A DNA stretch of 64,000 nucleotides from Hyphomicrobiales bacterium (GCA_026981645.1 JALSII010000044.1:86532-150531); one strand, 5' to 3'; numbered from the stretch's first letter, positions 54,216 to 63,943 are shown. The notes: generated from the sequence alone by a model not told the origin. Made by a program: numbers and translations.

Positions 54216-54243
54216 CAGTCAGTCAAAATTGCCCGGCTGGAAT

Positions 54244-54651
54244 TCAGCACGTCACCTCAAGCGGTACCCGCATGCTCATAACATCCGAATTGGGTGTTAC
54301 CACATGATATTTGGTGCTGACGGAGGAGGCGACGATGAAGTCCTGGCTCCAACTTCCCATGGTGACAGTACCAGCGCCCTTGACGGTTTCCACCTGATAG
54401 GGGCCGAGAACCACACCGGAATCAGACACCACCAGAATGGGGAACGTGCCGGGCTTGTTGGAAAACACCCAGACGTTCAGGCTTGCAGGAGATGGACAGA
54501 CACCATTATCGTTTGACTGAATGCCAAGCTGAATGGCGGTAACACGGGGCTTTGGCTGTCCCCCGGCCTGAAAATCAAGCGGATTGGCGTTGGCGGCAGA
54601 GACGGAGAGAGCAAGCAGGGTTGCAGCAATGGTCTTGATTGTGTTGGTCAT
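54244..54651 (-). CDS. Small secreted protein of unknown function
   Basis: This 135-residue protein has a clear signal peptide (IKTIAATLLALSVSAANA, cut near residue 22). The mature part is rich in small and beta-forming residues: PRVTAIQLGIQSNDNGVCP, VWVFSNKPGTFPILVV and a C-terminal VPLEVTC. Two cysteines (in NGVCP and at the end) could form a disulfide. I do not recognise the family. It lies between two hairpins and is probably monocistronic. Confidence 0.7.
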   Translation of the reverse strand: MTNTIKTIAATLLALSVSAANANPLDFQAGGQPKPRVTAIQLGIQSNDNGVCPSPASLNVWVFSNKPGTFPILVVSDSGVVLGPYQVETVKGAGTVTMGSWSQDFIVASSVSTKYHVVTPNSDVMSMRVPLEVTC

Positions 54652-54788
54652 CGGGTTTCCTCACTGGGATTGAGCCTGGGGATCAAATTTCGATTTCCCC
54701 TGATAGGAGAGCGGGCTTGAACTGCAACTGAAGACAGCGTTCAGGCGGTGTTCATTTTTTGACCTGTTTCCCCGGAGCAAAACAAAAA

Positions 54789-54811
54789 AGGCGCCCCTGA
54801 CAGGGACGCCT
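54789..54811. terminator. infC terminator (bidirectional)
   Basis: AGGCGcCCCTG and CAGGGaCGCCT (54789-54811) make a near-perfect stem with T runs on both strands. It lies 30 bases beyond the infC stop. Confidence 0.85.
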
Positions 54812-54840
54812 GAGCTTTTTTCAGCGATAAGGCTTTGGTA

Positions 54841-55380
54841 CTATTTAATCGGTGCGATCACCATGACCATCTGCCGGCCCTCGGTTTTGGGCACTGCCTC
54901 AACCTTGGCAATATCTTCCATCTGATCGCGCACCTTGTGCAGCAGTTGCAGCCCCAGCTCCTGATGGGCCATTTCCCGGCCCCGGAAACGCATGGTTACC
55001 TTGACCTTGTCGCCCTCGGAAAGGAATTTCTCGACCGAACGCATCTTCACATCATAGTCATGGGTGTCGATATTGGGTCGGAGCTTGATTTCCTTGACGT
55101 CAATGACTTTTTGCTTTTTGCGGGCGTCCGCCGCTTTTTTCTGGGCCTGATATTTGTACTTGCCCAGATCAAGGATTTTACAAACCGGCGGTTTGGCATT
55201 GGGGGAAATGGCAACCAGATCCAGCCCCACTTCTTCTGCCATCTCCATGGCACGGGGTGTGGGCACTTCCCCCAGATGATTGCCGTCAGCATCAATAAGC
55301 TGCACTTCTGTTGCTGTGATATCTTTGTTTGCGGGTGGCCCTTTGCGTTGCGGCGCCACTGGTCTCATTGGTCGGCGAAT
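54841..55380 (-). CDS. infC: Translation initiation factor IF-3
   Basis: The protein has [38 protein letters not shown], a basic linker, then [17 protein letters not shown]. It keeps 30S subunits free and checks start codons. An ATG occurs at 55368, but the in-frame ATT at 55378-55380 gives the family start M-RRPMRPV and has AAGGAT seven bases upstream, whereas the ATG is too far from it. IF-3 genes elsewhere start with AUU as part of autoregulation. The gene is separate from rpmI-rplT. Confidence 0.93.
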   Translation of the reverse strand: MRRPMRPVAPQRKGPPANKDITATEVQLIDADGNHLGEVPTPRAMEMAEEVGLDLVAISPNAKPPVCKILDLGKYKYQAQKKAADARKKQKVIDVKEIKLRPNIDTHDYDVKMRSVEKFLSEGDKVKVTMRFRGREMAHQELGLQLLHKVRDQMEDIAKVEAVPKTEGRQMVMVIAPIK

Positions 55381-55575
55381 CTGTGTGATCCTTCAGGTTG
55401 TTTACACATCGAAACGAATTTCGCGGCTAAAATCATGATTGTTGGCTCCAAAGTCAACCGCCAAATCCATTTCCCTGCAAAGCTTGCGTCCTATTGATGA
55501 CCTGATTATGACAGTTCCTGCCCCCAAGAGACACTTTTTGTGGCTCGGGCTATGGTCGGGCCGGAAGGTTTGTGT

Positions 55576-56337
55576 ATGCGGTTTTTATCGGTTGGCAGCG
55601 GATCGAATGTCCGCCAGATTGCCATTGAACAGCGCAAGGGCGGCATACCCAGCCTGTTTTGGCTTGGCGGCTTCAAATCGGATATGGCCGGTTCAAAAGC
55701 CAGTGCGCTGGACGGGATCGGCAAAAAGCTCGGAGTCGGCATCACCCGGTTTGACTATTCCGGTCACGGAAAATCCGGGGGGAATTTTCTTGAGGGCACG
55801 ATTTCCGACTGGCTTGAAGAAGCAGTCGCTGTCTTTGAGGAAACCACCGGAGCGCAAATTATCATTGGTTCGTCCATGGGCGGCTGGCTGGCCTTCTTGC
55901 TCAACCGGCACCTCATCCATATGAATGCGAGCCGAATTAAAGCCCTTATCCTCATTGCTCCGGCACTTGATATGACAGAGGATTTGATGCGTGCAGGCTT
56001 CACGCCAGAAGAGCTGGAGATGCTTGAAAGCAAGGGAAGAGTTGAGCAGCCCTCAGATTATGGTGAGCCCTATATTATCACCCGAAAACTCATCGAAGAT
56101 GGCCGAAAGCACCTGCTTTTCACCGAGCCGATCAAAACCGGATGCCCCGTACACATTCTTCAGGGCGGTAAAGACGAGGCTGTACCAGTCTCCCACACCA
56201 TGAAACTGGTCAGCCATTTGCTGTTCGATCCGGTGATGCTGACGATTGTACCTGACGGTGATCACTCTCTGAGCCGGGAGCAGGATATTGCACTGCTTGA
56301 GCGCACAATTGCTCAGGCTGTGGAGGATGAAAATTGA
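55576..56337 (+). CDS. Alpha/beta hydrolase
   Basis: This 253-residue protein has FWLGGFKSDMAGSKA near the oxyanion site, the nucleophile elbow IIIGSSMGGWLAFLL (Ser near residue 100), the acid in HILQGGKDEAVPVSHT and the His in VPDGDHSLSR. It resembles small cytosolic hydrolases related to palmitoyl-protein thioesterase ABHD10. GGAAGG lies seven bases before ATG 55576, which fixes the start over earlier codons. Substrate is unknown. It is divergent from infC. Confidence 0.82.
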   Translation: MRFLSVGSGSNVRQIAIEQRKGGIPSLFWLGGFKSDMAGSKASALDGIGKKLGVGITRFDYSGHGKSGGNFLEGTISDWLEEAVAVFEETTGAQIIIGSSMGGWLAFLLNRHLIHMNASRIKALILIAPALDMTEDLMRAGFTPEELEMLESKGRVEQPSDYGEPYIITRKLIEDGRKHLLFTEPIKTGCPVHILQGGKDEAVPVSHTMKLVSHLLFDPVMLTIVPDGDHSLSREQDIALLERTIAQAVEDEN

Positions 56338-56367
56338 TTGGCAAGAGACGCTGAAGGCGCTTCCCTG

Positions 56368-57237
56368 TCAGCCTGCGTCAAAAATCGCCTTGAGGCCCTC
56401 ACGATAACTGGGATAGAGCAATTCAATGCCCAGCTCTTTTTTTATCGCCGCGTTGGAAACCCGCTTGTTGTCAGCAAAAAACGAACGTGCCATCTCGCTA
56501 AGGTCAGCTTTTTCAAAGGCGACCTCCGGGGGAGGATCAACTTCCATGAGCTCTGCAGCATAGGTCACCAGATCCTGGGGGGGAGCCGGCTCATCATCCG
56601 TCAGATTGAAAGTGCCGTTCAGACCCGCGCGCATGCCAAGGGCGGTAATGCGCCCGATATCCTCCACATGTACCCGGTTGAACACCTGTCCCGGTTTTTT
56701 TATGCGGTGAGCCGTGCCCGCTGCCAGTTTGTCGATGCTTGAGCGTCCCGGTCCATAAATTCCTGCCAGCCGGAAAATAGCCAGAGGAAGATCACGCCGG
56801 CGTGCATAATCGCGCCATTGTTCCTCGGCCTCAAGACGCACGCGCGCGCGCTCAACCTTCTGTTCACACGGAGCATTCTCATCGATCCAGCCCCCATCAG
56901 AATTTGCATAGACACCGACGGTGGAAAAATAACACAACCACTCAAGTCCCTCCGCCTTGTCCAGATCAGACCGGTGGTGGGCAAGAACCGGGTCCGCCCC
57001 GGTTCCGGGGGGGATGGAGACCACCAGATGGGTGGATTTTGTCAGATCAGAAGCAAGCATCAGGCCCGGCGCGCGACCATCAAAAGCATGGGCACGCATA
57101 CCGGCGCGGATAAGCTCCTCGGCCTTGGGGCGCGAACGGGTCGTACCAATGATTTCAGCCTCGGCATCGACCAGCTGTTTTATTGATCTGGCTGTGGCCT
57201 GAGAGGAATAGCCCATCCCAAAGAAAAATATGCCCAT
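56368..57237 (-). CDS. NAD-dependent epimerase/dehydratase-like SDR (YeeZ type)
   Basis: This 289-residue protein starts IFFFGMGYSSQATARSIKQL, a GxGxxS dinucleotide loop close to YeeZ/SDR family members. LVVSIPPGTGADPVL and WLCYFSTVGVYANSDGGWID follow, with FRLAGIYGPGRSSIDKLA near residue 155. The usual YxxxK lysine is hard to place. It converges on the hydrolase gene. Role unknown. Confidence 0.8.
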   Translation of the reverse strand: MGIFFFGMGYSSQATARSIKQLVDAEAEIIGTTRSRPKAEELIRAGMRAHAFDGRAPGLMLASDLTKSTHLVVSIPPGTGADPVLAHHRSDLDKAEGLEWLCYFSTVGVYANSDGGWIDENAPCEQKVERARVRLEAEEQWRDYARRRDLPLAIFRLAGIYGPGRSSIDKLAAGTAHRIKKPGQVFNRVHVEDIGRITALGMRAGLNGTFNLTDDEPAPPQDLVTYAAELMEVDPPPEVAFEKADLSEMARSFFADNKRVSNAAIKKELGIELLYPSYREGLKAIFDAG

Positions 57238-57286
57238 GATCTTTTTGCCCCGGTTATTCGCGTCAGCAGTTCTGTGCTGTTTAAAT

Positions 57287-58438
57287 TCAAGTTTTTACGT
57301 CTGCTCGCTCTGGCCCCCCCTGCCATTCCATAGCAACATCAGCACTCTTTTCGCCCACACCATGTTCGTCACGCAAGTCCAAAAACTCTTTTGAACCCGC
57401 TAATTGTCGCACTGCCCAAACCGCAGTGGAACGAATCATCTCATCATTGTCTGATAATCGGTCTATGGCGTACCGGAGCAATCTGTCATCCCCGCTATTG
57501 CCCAAGGCAATGAGCACATTGCGGAGGAATCTGGCATGACCAAGGCGCTTGACAGGCGAGCCGGAAAACAGCCTGCGGAACTCCCCCTCATCCATTTGCA
57601 CCAACTCACCAAGAGGAGGCAGTATGAGATCCTGACGCGCGCGCAGTTTTGTCTCGCGGCTTGTTTCCGCAAATTTGTTCCACGGGCACACTGCAAGGCA
57701 GTCATCACATCCAAATATGCGATTGCCCATTGCCGCCCGGTATTGTTCGGGGATAGGGCCGTGATGCTCATTGTTGTAATAGGCCAGGCATTTGCGGGCA
57801 TCCAGTTGATAGGGTGCGGGAAATGCATTGGTGGGGCAGATATCGAGGCATCTTGTGCAGGTGCCGCACTTGTCGTTTTGTGCCTCATCGGCCGGCAGCT
57901 TCGCATTGGTAAAAATTACACCCAGAAACAACCATGACCCATGCTCACGCGAAACCAGAACGCTGTGCTTGCCCTGCCAGCCAAGCCCTGCGCTCTGGGC
58001 CAGAGGTTTTTCCATCACCGGCGCGGTGTCGACAAAAACCTTGACCTGAGCCCCTGCATGCCGGACCAGAAGTGAAGCCAACTCCTTCAGACGACCTTTG
58101 ATAATATCATGATAGTCGCGGTTGCGCGCATAAATCGAAATGTTTCCGGCGCTGGTTTTTTCAAGATCCGCCATCGGGTCGGTGTCCGGCGTGTAAGCCA
58201 GCCCCAGCATGAGAACAGATTTTGCCTCCGCCCACAGGGCTGCGGGGCTGGCCCGACGCTCAGCGGTATTCTGCATCCAGCCCATGGATGCATGCCAGCC
58301 TTTATCAAGGGACTGGGCCAGCTTTTCTTTCAGGTCGGGGCGCGCATCGGCCCGTGTGACACCAAATGCGTCAAAGCCAAGTTTTTCCGCCCGCTGTTTC
58401 AGGAGTTTTTTGAGTTTTTTGCCGTCAGGTCGACTCAA
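57287..58438 (-). CDS. queG: Epoxyqueuosine reductase
   Basis: This 383-residue protein contains the cobalamin-binding N-terminal domain (GFDAFGVTRADARPDLKEKL), two 4Fe-4S motifs (CGTCTRCLDICPTNAF and CDDCLAVCPWNKFA) and C-terminal HEAT-like repeats (LIALGNSGDDRLLRYAI). It reduces epoxyqueuosine to queuosine in the anticodon of certain tRNAs. Its start overlaps the GST stop by ATGA. Confidence 0.96.
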   Translation of the reverse strand: MSRPDGKKLKKLLKQRAEKLGFDAFGVTRADARPDLKEKLAQSLDKGWHASMGWMQNTAERRASPAALWAEAKSVLMLGLAYTPDTDPMADLEKTSAGNISIYARNRDYHDIIKGRLKELASLLVRHAGAQVKVFVDTAPVMEKPLAQSAGLGWQGKHSVLVSREHGSWLFLGVIFTNAKLPADEAQNDKCGTCTRCLDICPTNAFPAPYQLDARKCLAYYNNEHHGPIPEQYRAAMGNRIFGCDDCLAVCPWNKFAETSRETKLRARQDLILPPLGELVQMDEGEFRRLFSGSPVKRLGHARFLRNVLIALGNSGDDRLLRYAIDRLSDNDEMIRSTAVWAVRQLAGSKEFLDLRDEHGVGEKSADVAMEWQGGPERADVKT

Positions 58439-59112
58439 AAGTCCAGGTCCGCGTAGGACGGGGAGGCAGGCATGCCCACCAGCCGGTCGGCCAGAAGGGG
58501 CCGAAATGTGGGGCGTGATTTCATGCGTGCGTACCAGTCGCGCGCTTCCCCGGAACCGGCCCAGTCCACGTCCCCCAGATAGTCGAGACTGGACAGGTGG
58601 GCGGCAAGGGCAAAGTCAGCAAGGCTCATCTCCTCCCCCGCAACCCAGGTGCGCGAAGAAAGTATCCAGTCAAAATAGAGCAGGTGCTCCCCAAGGTTTG
58701 TCATGGCAGCCCGCAGCGCCGAAACATCGGGGGTGCCTTCACCCCTCTCCCGTTTCCCCAGTTTTTCTTCGAGCACATAGCGTGTGACTTCTTCGTTGAG
58801 CTTGAACAATATCCATTCAAGCAAACGCCACATTTCCGCGTTTGCTTCCGGGTCGGGGGGTATCAGCCCCAAAACCGAGGCGGGTGCATGACGCTGTTCA
58901 ATATAGTGAATGCAGGCAAGGGGCCCAACAATCGCCGCTGCATCTTCTTCCATCAGCACCGGCAGGGTGGCTGCCGGCGACAGAGCTGTGAACTGGGGCG
59001 TGCGCTTCCAGGGGCTTATCTCGTCCAACTCCAGTCCAACCCCGTATTCCGCGCACATCAGGCGAATCATGCGTGAGGACGGGTCGAGTTGGTGATGCAA
59101 AAGTATGGTCAC
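58435..59112 (-). CDS. Glutathione S-transferase family protein
   Basis: This 225-residue protein has a thioredoxin-like N-terminal domain (ILLHHQLDPSSRMIRLMCAE, then FTALSPAATLPVLME with the cis-Pro) and an all-helical C-terminal domain with VAGEEMSLADFALAAHLSSL. The start is GTG at 59112 with GGGAG seven bases upstream. It forms a two-gene operon with queG, an arrangement common in alphaproteobacteria. Substrate is unknown. Confidence 0.88.
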   Translation of the reverse strand: MTILLHHQLDPSSRMIRLMCAEYGVGLELDEISPWKRTPQFTALSPAATLPVLMEEDAAAIVGPLACIHYIEQRHAPASVLGLIPPDPEANAEMWRLLEWILFKLNEEVTRYVLEEKLGKRERGEGTPDVSALRAAMTNLGEHLLYFDWILSSRTWVAGEEMSLADFALAAHLSSLDYLGDVDWAGSGEARDWYARMKSRPTFRPLLADRLVGMPASPSYADLDF

Positions 59113-59234
59113 AATACAGCTCCCTCTGAGCGAAGTAAAAAGGCGTGTTGGCCCGGCGTCAAAAACCGTCTAAGACGTGGCGCTGTCCTTCTCGCAAAGG
59201 CAGGACACCGGAAGAGATAAGGGATGATGTAAAT

Positions 59235-60038
59235 ATGGATCAAGGTCTTTTTGCGCCCCTGGTTCTGGGTATCATCGAAGGGCTGACCGAATTTTTACCT
59301 GTCTCCTCCACTGCGCACCTGCTGCTGGTTGACTATTTTTTTGCCCTGCGCCAGCCGGCAACTTTTGTTGTGCTTATCCAGCTCGGGGCCATTCTGGCCA
59401 TCGTCACCATATATTTCACCCGGCTTTTTGACCTTTTCCGCCGGGCGCTCAGGGGCGAAAAAGGGGCGTGGGCATTTGCTCTCAATGTGGTTCTGGCCTC
59501 GCTGCCTGCTGCCTTTGCCGGTGTGATGCTGCGCGATGTCATTCAGGGGGTGCTTTATGAATCTCCCCTCGTTATCTGCACCATGCTGATAATCGGAGGT
59601 GTCATTCTACTGCTGGTTGATCGCATGAAACTGGAAGTGAAATACACAGACATTTATTCCTACCCCTGGCACCTAAGCCTGATTATCGGCCTGTTTCAGA
59701 TGCTGGCGCTGGTACCCGGTGTTTCGCGTTCCGGGGCCACGGTGGTTGGTGCCCTGCTGTTTGGCACCGACAAACGCTCCGCCGCCGAGTTCACATTCTT
59801 TATTGCGCTTCCGATAATGACCGGCGCTTTTGCCTTTGACCTTTATAAATCCCGCGACCTGATTACCGCCGAGATGGGGCTGGATATTGCTGTCGGCTTT
59901 GCCGCTGCTTTTGTCGTTGGGGCAATTGTTGTTCGCTATCTTTTGAACTTTGTTTCCACTTACGGTTTTGCGCCCTTTGCCTGGTGGCGCATCGGCGTTG
60001 GCTCTCTCGGCCTTGCTGGCATCTGGATGCTGGGTTGA
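59235..60038 (+). CDS. uppP: Undecaprenyl-diphosphate phosphatase (BacA type)
   Basis: From ATG 59235 the protein is 267 residues, the normal family length. GIIEGLTEFLPVSSTAHLLL and VPGVSRSGATVVGALLFG are the two catalytic motifs, and eight hydrophobic segments are visible. It returns undecaprenyl phosphate from the diphosphate for peptidoglycan and polysaccharide synthesis. The extra N-terminal frame from 59145 is not part of the family. Confidence 0.95.
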   Translation: MDQGLFAPLVLGIIEGLTEFLPVSSTAHLLLVDYFFALRQPATFVVLIQLGAILAIVTIYFTRLFDLFRRALRGEKGAWAFALNVVLASLPAAFAGVMLRDVIQGVLYESPLVICTMLIIGGVILLLVDRMKLEVKYTDIYSYPWHLSLIIGLFQMLALVPGVSRSGATVVGALLFGTDKRSAAEFTFFIALPIMTGAFAFDLYKSRDLITAEMGLDIAVGFAAAFVVGAIVVRYLLNFVSTYGFAPFAWWRIGVGSLGLAGIWMLG

Positions 60039-60185
60039 AAAACAATTTTTTGTGCCTCTGATTGGAAAAGAAATCTCCTGCTGCCCGCAGGCAGTTTAGC
60101 GCAAAGGTTTTTTGCTCGCTCCCATAGCGGAACCTGCCCCTGAACTGCTAAGAGTGTGCCGAGTTTTTCAAAGGGATGGATATCA

Positions 60186-61457
60186 ATGAAACTGGAATCA
60201 CTGGCTTTGCATCACGGTTATGAATCAGAAGCGACCACCAAGGCCGCCGCCGTGCCCATCTATCAGACAACGAGTTATACGTTTGATGACACCCAGCACG
60301 GCGCCGACCTGTTTGACCTCAAGGTCGCAGGCAACATCTATACCCGCATCATGAATCCCACCACCGCCGTGCTTGAACAGCGCCTGGCTGAAATGGAGGG
60401 CGGCATTGGCGGGCTGGGGGTCGCCTCGGGCATGTCCGCCATCACCTATGCCATCCAGACCATTGCCGAGGCCGGAGACAATATCGTCTCCATCGCCCAG
60501 CTGTACGGGGGCACCTACAACCTTTTTCAGCACACCTTCCCCCGTCAGGGAATTGACGTGCGCATGGCCCAGCATGACGATTTCGAGGCTATCGAAAAGC
60601 TGATAGATGACAAAACCAGGGCCCTGTTCTGCGAAACCATCGGAAACCCGGCAGGCAATGTTGTCGATATCAAAAGACTGGCGGAAATTGCCCATCGGCA
60701 TGGAGTGCCGGTTATTGTCGATAATACTGTGGCCACACCCTATCTGTGCCGCCCCTTCGAGTTTGGCGCCGACATCATCGTGCACTCGCTGACCAAATAT
60801 ATCGGGGGCCACGGCAACTCCATCGGTGGCATCATCATCGACAGCGGCAAGTTTGACTGGGTGGCCAACAAGGACAGGTTCACAATGCTCAACACCCCGG
60901 ACCCCTCCTATCACGGGGTTGTCTATACCGAGGCCCTGGGGGAAGCCGCCTATATCGGACGCGCCCGCGTGGTGCCTTTACGCAATACCGGGGCGGCGCT
61001 TTCCCCATTCAACGCTTTTCTGGCTCTTCAGGGCCTGGAAACGCTGGGCTTGCGCATGGAGCGTCATTGCCAGAACGCCGAAAAGGTCGCTACATGGCTG
61101 CAGACCCATGACAAAGTAAACTGGGTGAATTACGCCACACTCCCCGACAGTCCCTATAGGGCAACAGCTGAAAAAATCACCGGCGGCAAGGCTTCGGGCA
61201 TTATCAGCTTTGGCATTGAGGGGGGTCTTGAGGCCGGCGGAAAATTCATCGACGCTCTGGAGATGATTTTAAGGCTGGTCAATATCGGGGACGCCAAGTC
61301 TCTGGCCTGCCACCCCGCCTCCACTACCCACCGCCAACTCAACGAGGAAGAGCTCAAAGCTGCCGGTGTCCCTGTTGAACTGGTACGCATTTCGGTGGGC
61401 ATCGAACATGTGGACGACATCATCGCCGACATCGAGCAGGCGCTGGAAAAGGTTTGA
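60186..61457 (+). CDS. metY: O-acetylhomoserine sulfhydrylase/aminocarboxypropyltransferase
   Basis: This 423-residue PLP enzyme of the Cys/Met metabolism family has YTRIMNPTTAVLEQRLAEME, ASGMSAITYAIQTI, the lysine in HSLTKYIGGHGNSIGG and ASTTHRQLNEEELKAAGV. Together these match MetY, which makes homocysteine from O-acetylhomoserine and sulfide. The start at ATG 60186 gives the family N terminus KLESLALHHG. It stands alone and ends at a good terminator. Confidence 0.94.
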   Translation: MKLESLALHHGYESEATTKAAAVPIYQTTSYTFDDTQHGADLFDLKVAGNIYTRIMNPTTAVLEQRLAEMEGGIGGLGVASGMSAITYAIQTIAEAGDNIVSIAQLYGGTYNLFQHTFPRQGIDVRMAQHDDFEAIEKLIDDKTRALFCETIGNPAGNVVDIKRLAEIAHRHGVPVIVDNTVATPYLCRPFEFGADIIVHSLTKYIGGHGNSIGGIIIDSGKFDWVANKDRFTMLNTPDPSYHGVVYTEALGEAAYIGRARVVPLRNTGAALSPFNAFLALQGLETLGLRMERHCQNAEKVATWLQTHDKVNWVNYATLPDSPYRATAEKITGGKASGIISFGIEGGLEAGGKFIDALEMILRLVNIGDAKSLACHPASTTHRQLNEEELKAAGVPVELVRISVGIEHVDDIIADIEQALEKV

Positions 61458-61479
61458 GACTGGCACAAACCATGCTGAG

Positions 61480-61506
61480 GGGGAGCTCAATGGGCTCCCC
61501 TTTTTT
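61480..61506 (+). terminator. metY rho-independent terminator
   Basis: GGGGAGC (61480-61486) pairs with GCTCCCC (61494-61500), followed by six T. It lies 22 bases beyond the metY stop. Confidence 0.92.
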
Positions 61507-61531
61507 CATGCACTAACCCGGGCAGGTACTA

Positions 61532-62665
61532 ATGGAACCCTTCAAAAATCTGATGTCGCCGGAGCTGGTCAAGTGCACGGCTGAACATCTCAGGCGGCAT
61601 GTCTCAGGCTTTGATGGGCAGGCATTCCAGAACTCCATTCTCGCCCAATTGCCGGAGCTAGAACTGAAACAGCGGGCGCAACTGATTGCCCAGCATGTGC
61701 ATGCCGCACTGCCTGAAAATATCTCCGAACGGAACAGGGTTATTCTGGCCATGCTCCACCCGGACGAGCATAACCACGCCGGGGAAAAAAGCGACAATGA
61801 AGGGCTGTGCGGCTGGGGCATTTACCCGCTGACCATGGTGGTGGGTCAGCACGGACTGAAAGATTTTGACGAGTCAATGGCGCTGCTCAAGGAAATGACC
61901 AAGCGCGGAACCGCTGAATTTGATATTCGCTATTTTCTGATTGCTGACCAGAGCCGGGCCCTGAACATCATCTCGGGCTGGGTCAACGACCCCAACCGGC
62001 ATGTGCGGCGTCTGGTTTCCGAGGGCACCCGCCCGCGCCTGCCCTGGGCCATGCAGCTGAAGGCACTTGTCGCCGACCCCGCACCAACCCTCACGCTGAT
62101 GAAGGCGTTACGCGATGATACCGAAGGATATGTGCGCCGTTCTGTTGCCAACCACCTCAACGATATTGCAAAGGACCATCCCGACCTGGTGGCAAAGATT
62201 GCGGCAGAGTGGATAAGGGGGGCGGACACAAACCGCAAACGCCTTTTGCGCCATGCCTGCCGGACCCTGATAAAACAGGGTCACACCAAAGCCCTCAGAG
62301 CTTTTGGCATTGAGCCGCCGCGCCTGGAACTGAACCATCTTTCCATCCACAACAGTCCGGTTGATTTTGGGGGAAAGCTGGAGTTTTCCACGAGCCTTAC
62401 CTCAACAAAAACCACCCCTCAGGATTTGGTGCTTGATTATGTCGTGCATTTCAAAAAAGCCAACGGCACACTGGCCCCCAAAGTGTTCAAATGGAAAACC
62501 ATGAAGCTTGGCGCCGGCGAAACCGTTGAACTGACCCGCACTCACGCAATACGGCCCATTACGACCCGGCGCTATTATGACGGGGAACAGGCGCTCTCAC
62601 TGCGCATAAACGGCAGGGATTTTGGTTTTTCTGAATTCACCCTGCACATGCCGAGCAATTCATGA
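61532..62665 (+). CDS. AlkC-like DNA alkylation repair protein with Ig-like C terminus
   Basis: This 377-residue protein has a HEAT-like helical repeat core (residues 50-255) with SGWVNDPNRHVRRLVSEGTR then PRLPWAM, and DTEGYVRRSVANHLNDIAKD, matching the AlkC/AlkD alkylpurine glycosylase group. Residues 270-377 (LSIHNSPVDFGGKLEFSTSL onward) look like an all-beta Ig-type domain, as described for AlkC. It would cut 3-methyladenine or similar bases from DNA. It ends one base before the convergent NDUFA9-like gene. Confidence 0.86.
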   Translation: MEPFKNLMSPELVKCTAEHLRRHVSGFDGQAFQNSILAQLPELELKQRAQLIAQHVHAALPENISERNRVILAMLHPDEHNHAGEKSDNEGLCGWGIYPLTMVVGQHGLKDFDESMALLKEMTKRGTAEFDIRYFLIADQSRALNIISGWVNDPNRHVRRLVSEGTRPRLPWAMQLKALVADPAPTLTLMKALRDDTEGYVRRSVANHLNDIAKDHPDLVAKIAAEWIRGADTNRKRLLRHACRTLIKQGHTKALRAFGIEPPRLELNHLSIHNSPVDFGGKLEFSTSLTSTKTTPQDLVLDYVVHFKKANGTLAPKVFKWKTMKLGAGETVELTRTHAIRPITTRRYYDGEQALSLRINGRDFGFSEFTLHMPSNS

Positions 62666-62666
62666 C

Positions 62667-63635
62667 TTAATGGCTCTGAACCTGCTCGAACTGCCCGCTC
62701 TTGCGGAACCGCCACATATAGGTGGGCAATATGGCGTCCATGGACTGCGGAGAAACACCGATACCCTCGAGCGTACGCTTTTCGCTTTTTGCCGCCTCGC
62801 TGACCACGCTATCCTGGCCATATTGCTCAATCCGGTCGACGGTAAACCAGGGATTGGGCAGTATCTGCATGAACCAGGCCTTGAATTTTGCCAGGCGGGT
62901 TGGCACGTTGACCAGAATGTTGTTGCGATTGCTCACCCGCAACACGCGCTCCATCAATTCGTGCATGGTTTCAACATCGGGTCCGCCGATTTCGTAGATT
63001 TTTCCTGAGCGCACTTCGCCTTGAGCAGCCTTTGCCAGCGCTGCTGCCACATCGCCCACAAATACCGGCTGAAACCGGCTTTCAGCGCTGATAACCGGCA
63101 AAAACGGAAACAGGCGCGCCAGCGTTCCAAACAGGTTGAAAAACCTGTCATCGGAGCCAAAAACAATTGAAGGCCGCATGATGATGGCTTTGGGAAAGAT
63201 GTTCAGGACCTGTTCGTCACCCTGTGCCTTGGAGACGTAAAAGCCGCTTTTTGAGTTGGCATCTGCCCCCAGCGCCGACAAATGAATGAGGCGGGCCGCC
63301 CCGGCCTCTGCTGCCGCTCGCGCCACGTTGGCCGCGCCCGCGGTGTGTACCGCCTCAAAGCGCTGGCGCCCGCTTTCGTGAGCAATCCCGGCCAGGTTGA
63401 CAACAATATCGGCGCCTTCGACCGACCGCGCGACAGAATCAAAATTGCGCACATTGACCTGAACCGGCTGGATTTGACCAACCGCTCCAAGGGGGCGCAC
63501 ATGTCCTGCAAGGTCGGGGCGCCGGACACCGACACGGATACGAAACCCTTGGCGCGCCAGCTGTTGCACCAGTTGGGTGCCGACAAATCCCGAGCCGCCG
63601 ATCATGGTTACAAGCTGCTTGTCCGGTGCGTTCAT
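62667..63635 (-). CDS. Complex I NDUFA9-like SDR protein
   Basis: From ATG 63635 the protein is 322 residues. MIGGSGFVGTQLVQQLARQG is the nucleotide loop, and HLSALGADANSKSGFYVSKAQG contains the altered active-site region. RPSIVFGSDDRFFN and ILPNPWFTVDRIEQYGQDSV are typical of alphaproteobacterial homologues of NDUFA9. That protein binds NADPH and helps assemble respiratory complex I. The ATG at 63653 is a possible alternative start. Confidence 0.88.
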   Translation of the reverse strand: MNAPDKQLVTMIGGSGFVGTQLVQQLARQGFRIRVGVRRPDLAGHVRPLGAVGQIQPVQVNVRNFDSVARSVEGADIVVNLAGIAHESGRQRFEAVHTAGAANVARAAAEAGAARLIHLSALGADANSKSGFYVSKAQGDEQVLNIFPKAIIMRPSIVFGSDDRFFNLFGTLARLFPFLPVISAESRFQPVFVGDVAAALAKAAQGEVRSGKIYEIGGPDVETMHELMERVLRVSNRNNILVNVPTRLAKFKAWFMQILPNPWFTVDRIEQYGQDSVVSEAAKSEKRTLEGIGVSPQSMDAILPTYMWRFRKSGQFEQVQSH

Positions 63636-63856
63636 TTTCTGAGCGAACTCCAAATGGCTATGACTCTCATCAAGACAGATAGCCCCATCATCGGGCCTTG
63701 TCGAGAGCGTCAGTCAGAGGGATATAATAACGGGGAAAATCGCCGCCAATGACGCCCCCTGGCTTTGGTCTTTTGAGTGATTTTGTTTTGTCCGAAAACA
63801 CAATTGACAAAAGCGGGTCTCCGGCCTAGTGATCTGGCCCTGACCTGCCCCCTGAT

Positions 63857-63943
63857 GCCCTGGTGGCGGAATTGGTAGACGCGCTAGCTTCAGGTGCTAG
63901 TTTCTGTATGGAAGTGGAAGTTCGAGTCTTCTCCAGGGCACCA
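63857..63943 (+). tRNA. tRNA-Leu (anticodon CAG)
   Basis: The acceptor stem GCCCTGG pairs with CCAGGGC. The anticodon stem CTAGC/GCTAG holds loop TTCAGGT with anticodon CAG at 63891-63893. A long variable arm, as in class II tRNAs, and the T loop TTCGAGT follow. The discriminator is A, and CCA is encoded at 63941-63943. It reads CUG codons. The final 57 bases of the window hold no feature I can support. Confidence 0.96.

Noticed and set aside
63857..63943. tRNA-Leu as an integration site
   Set aside because: No integrase, direct repeat of the tRNA 3' end or base-composition break is visible in the 57 bases that follow before the window ends.
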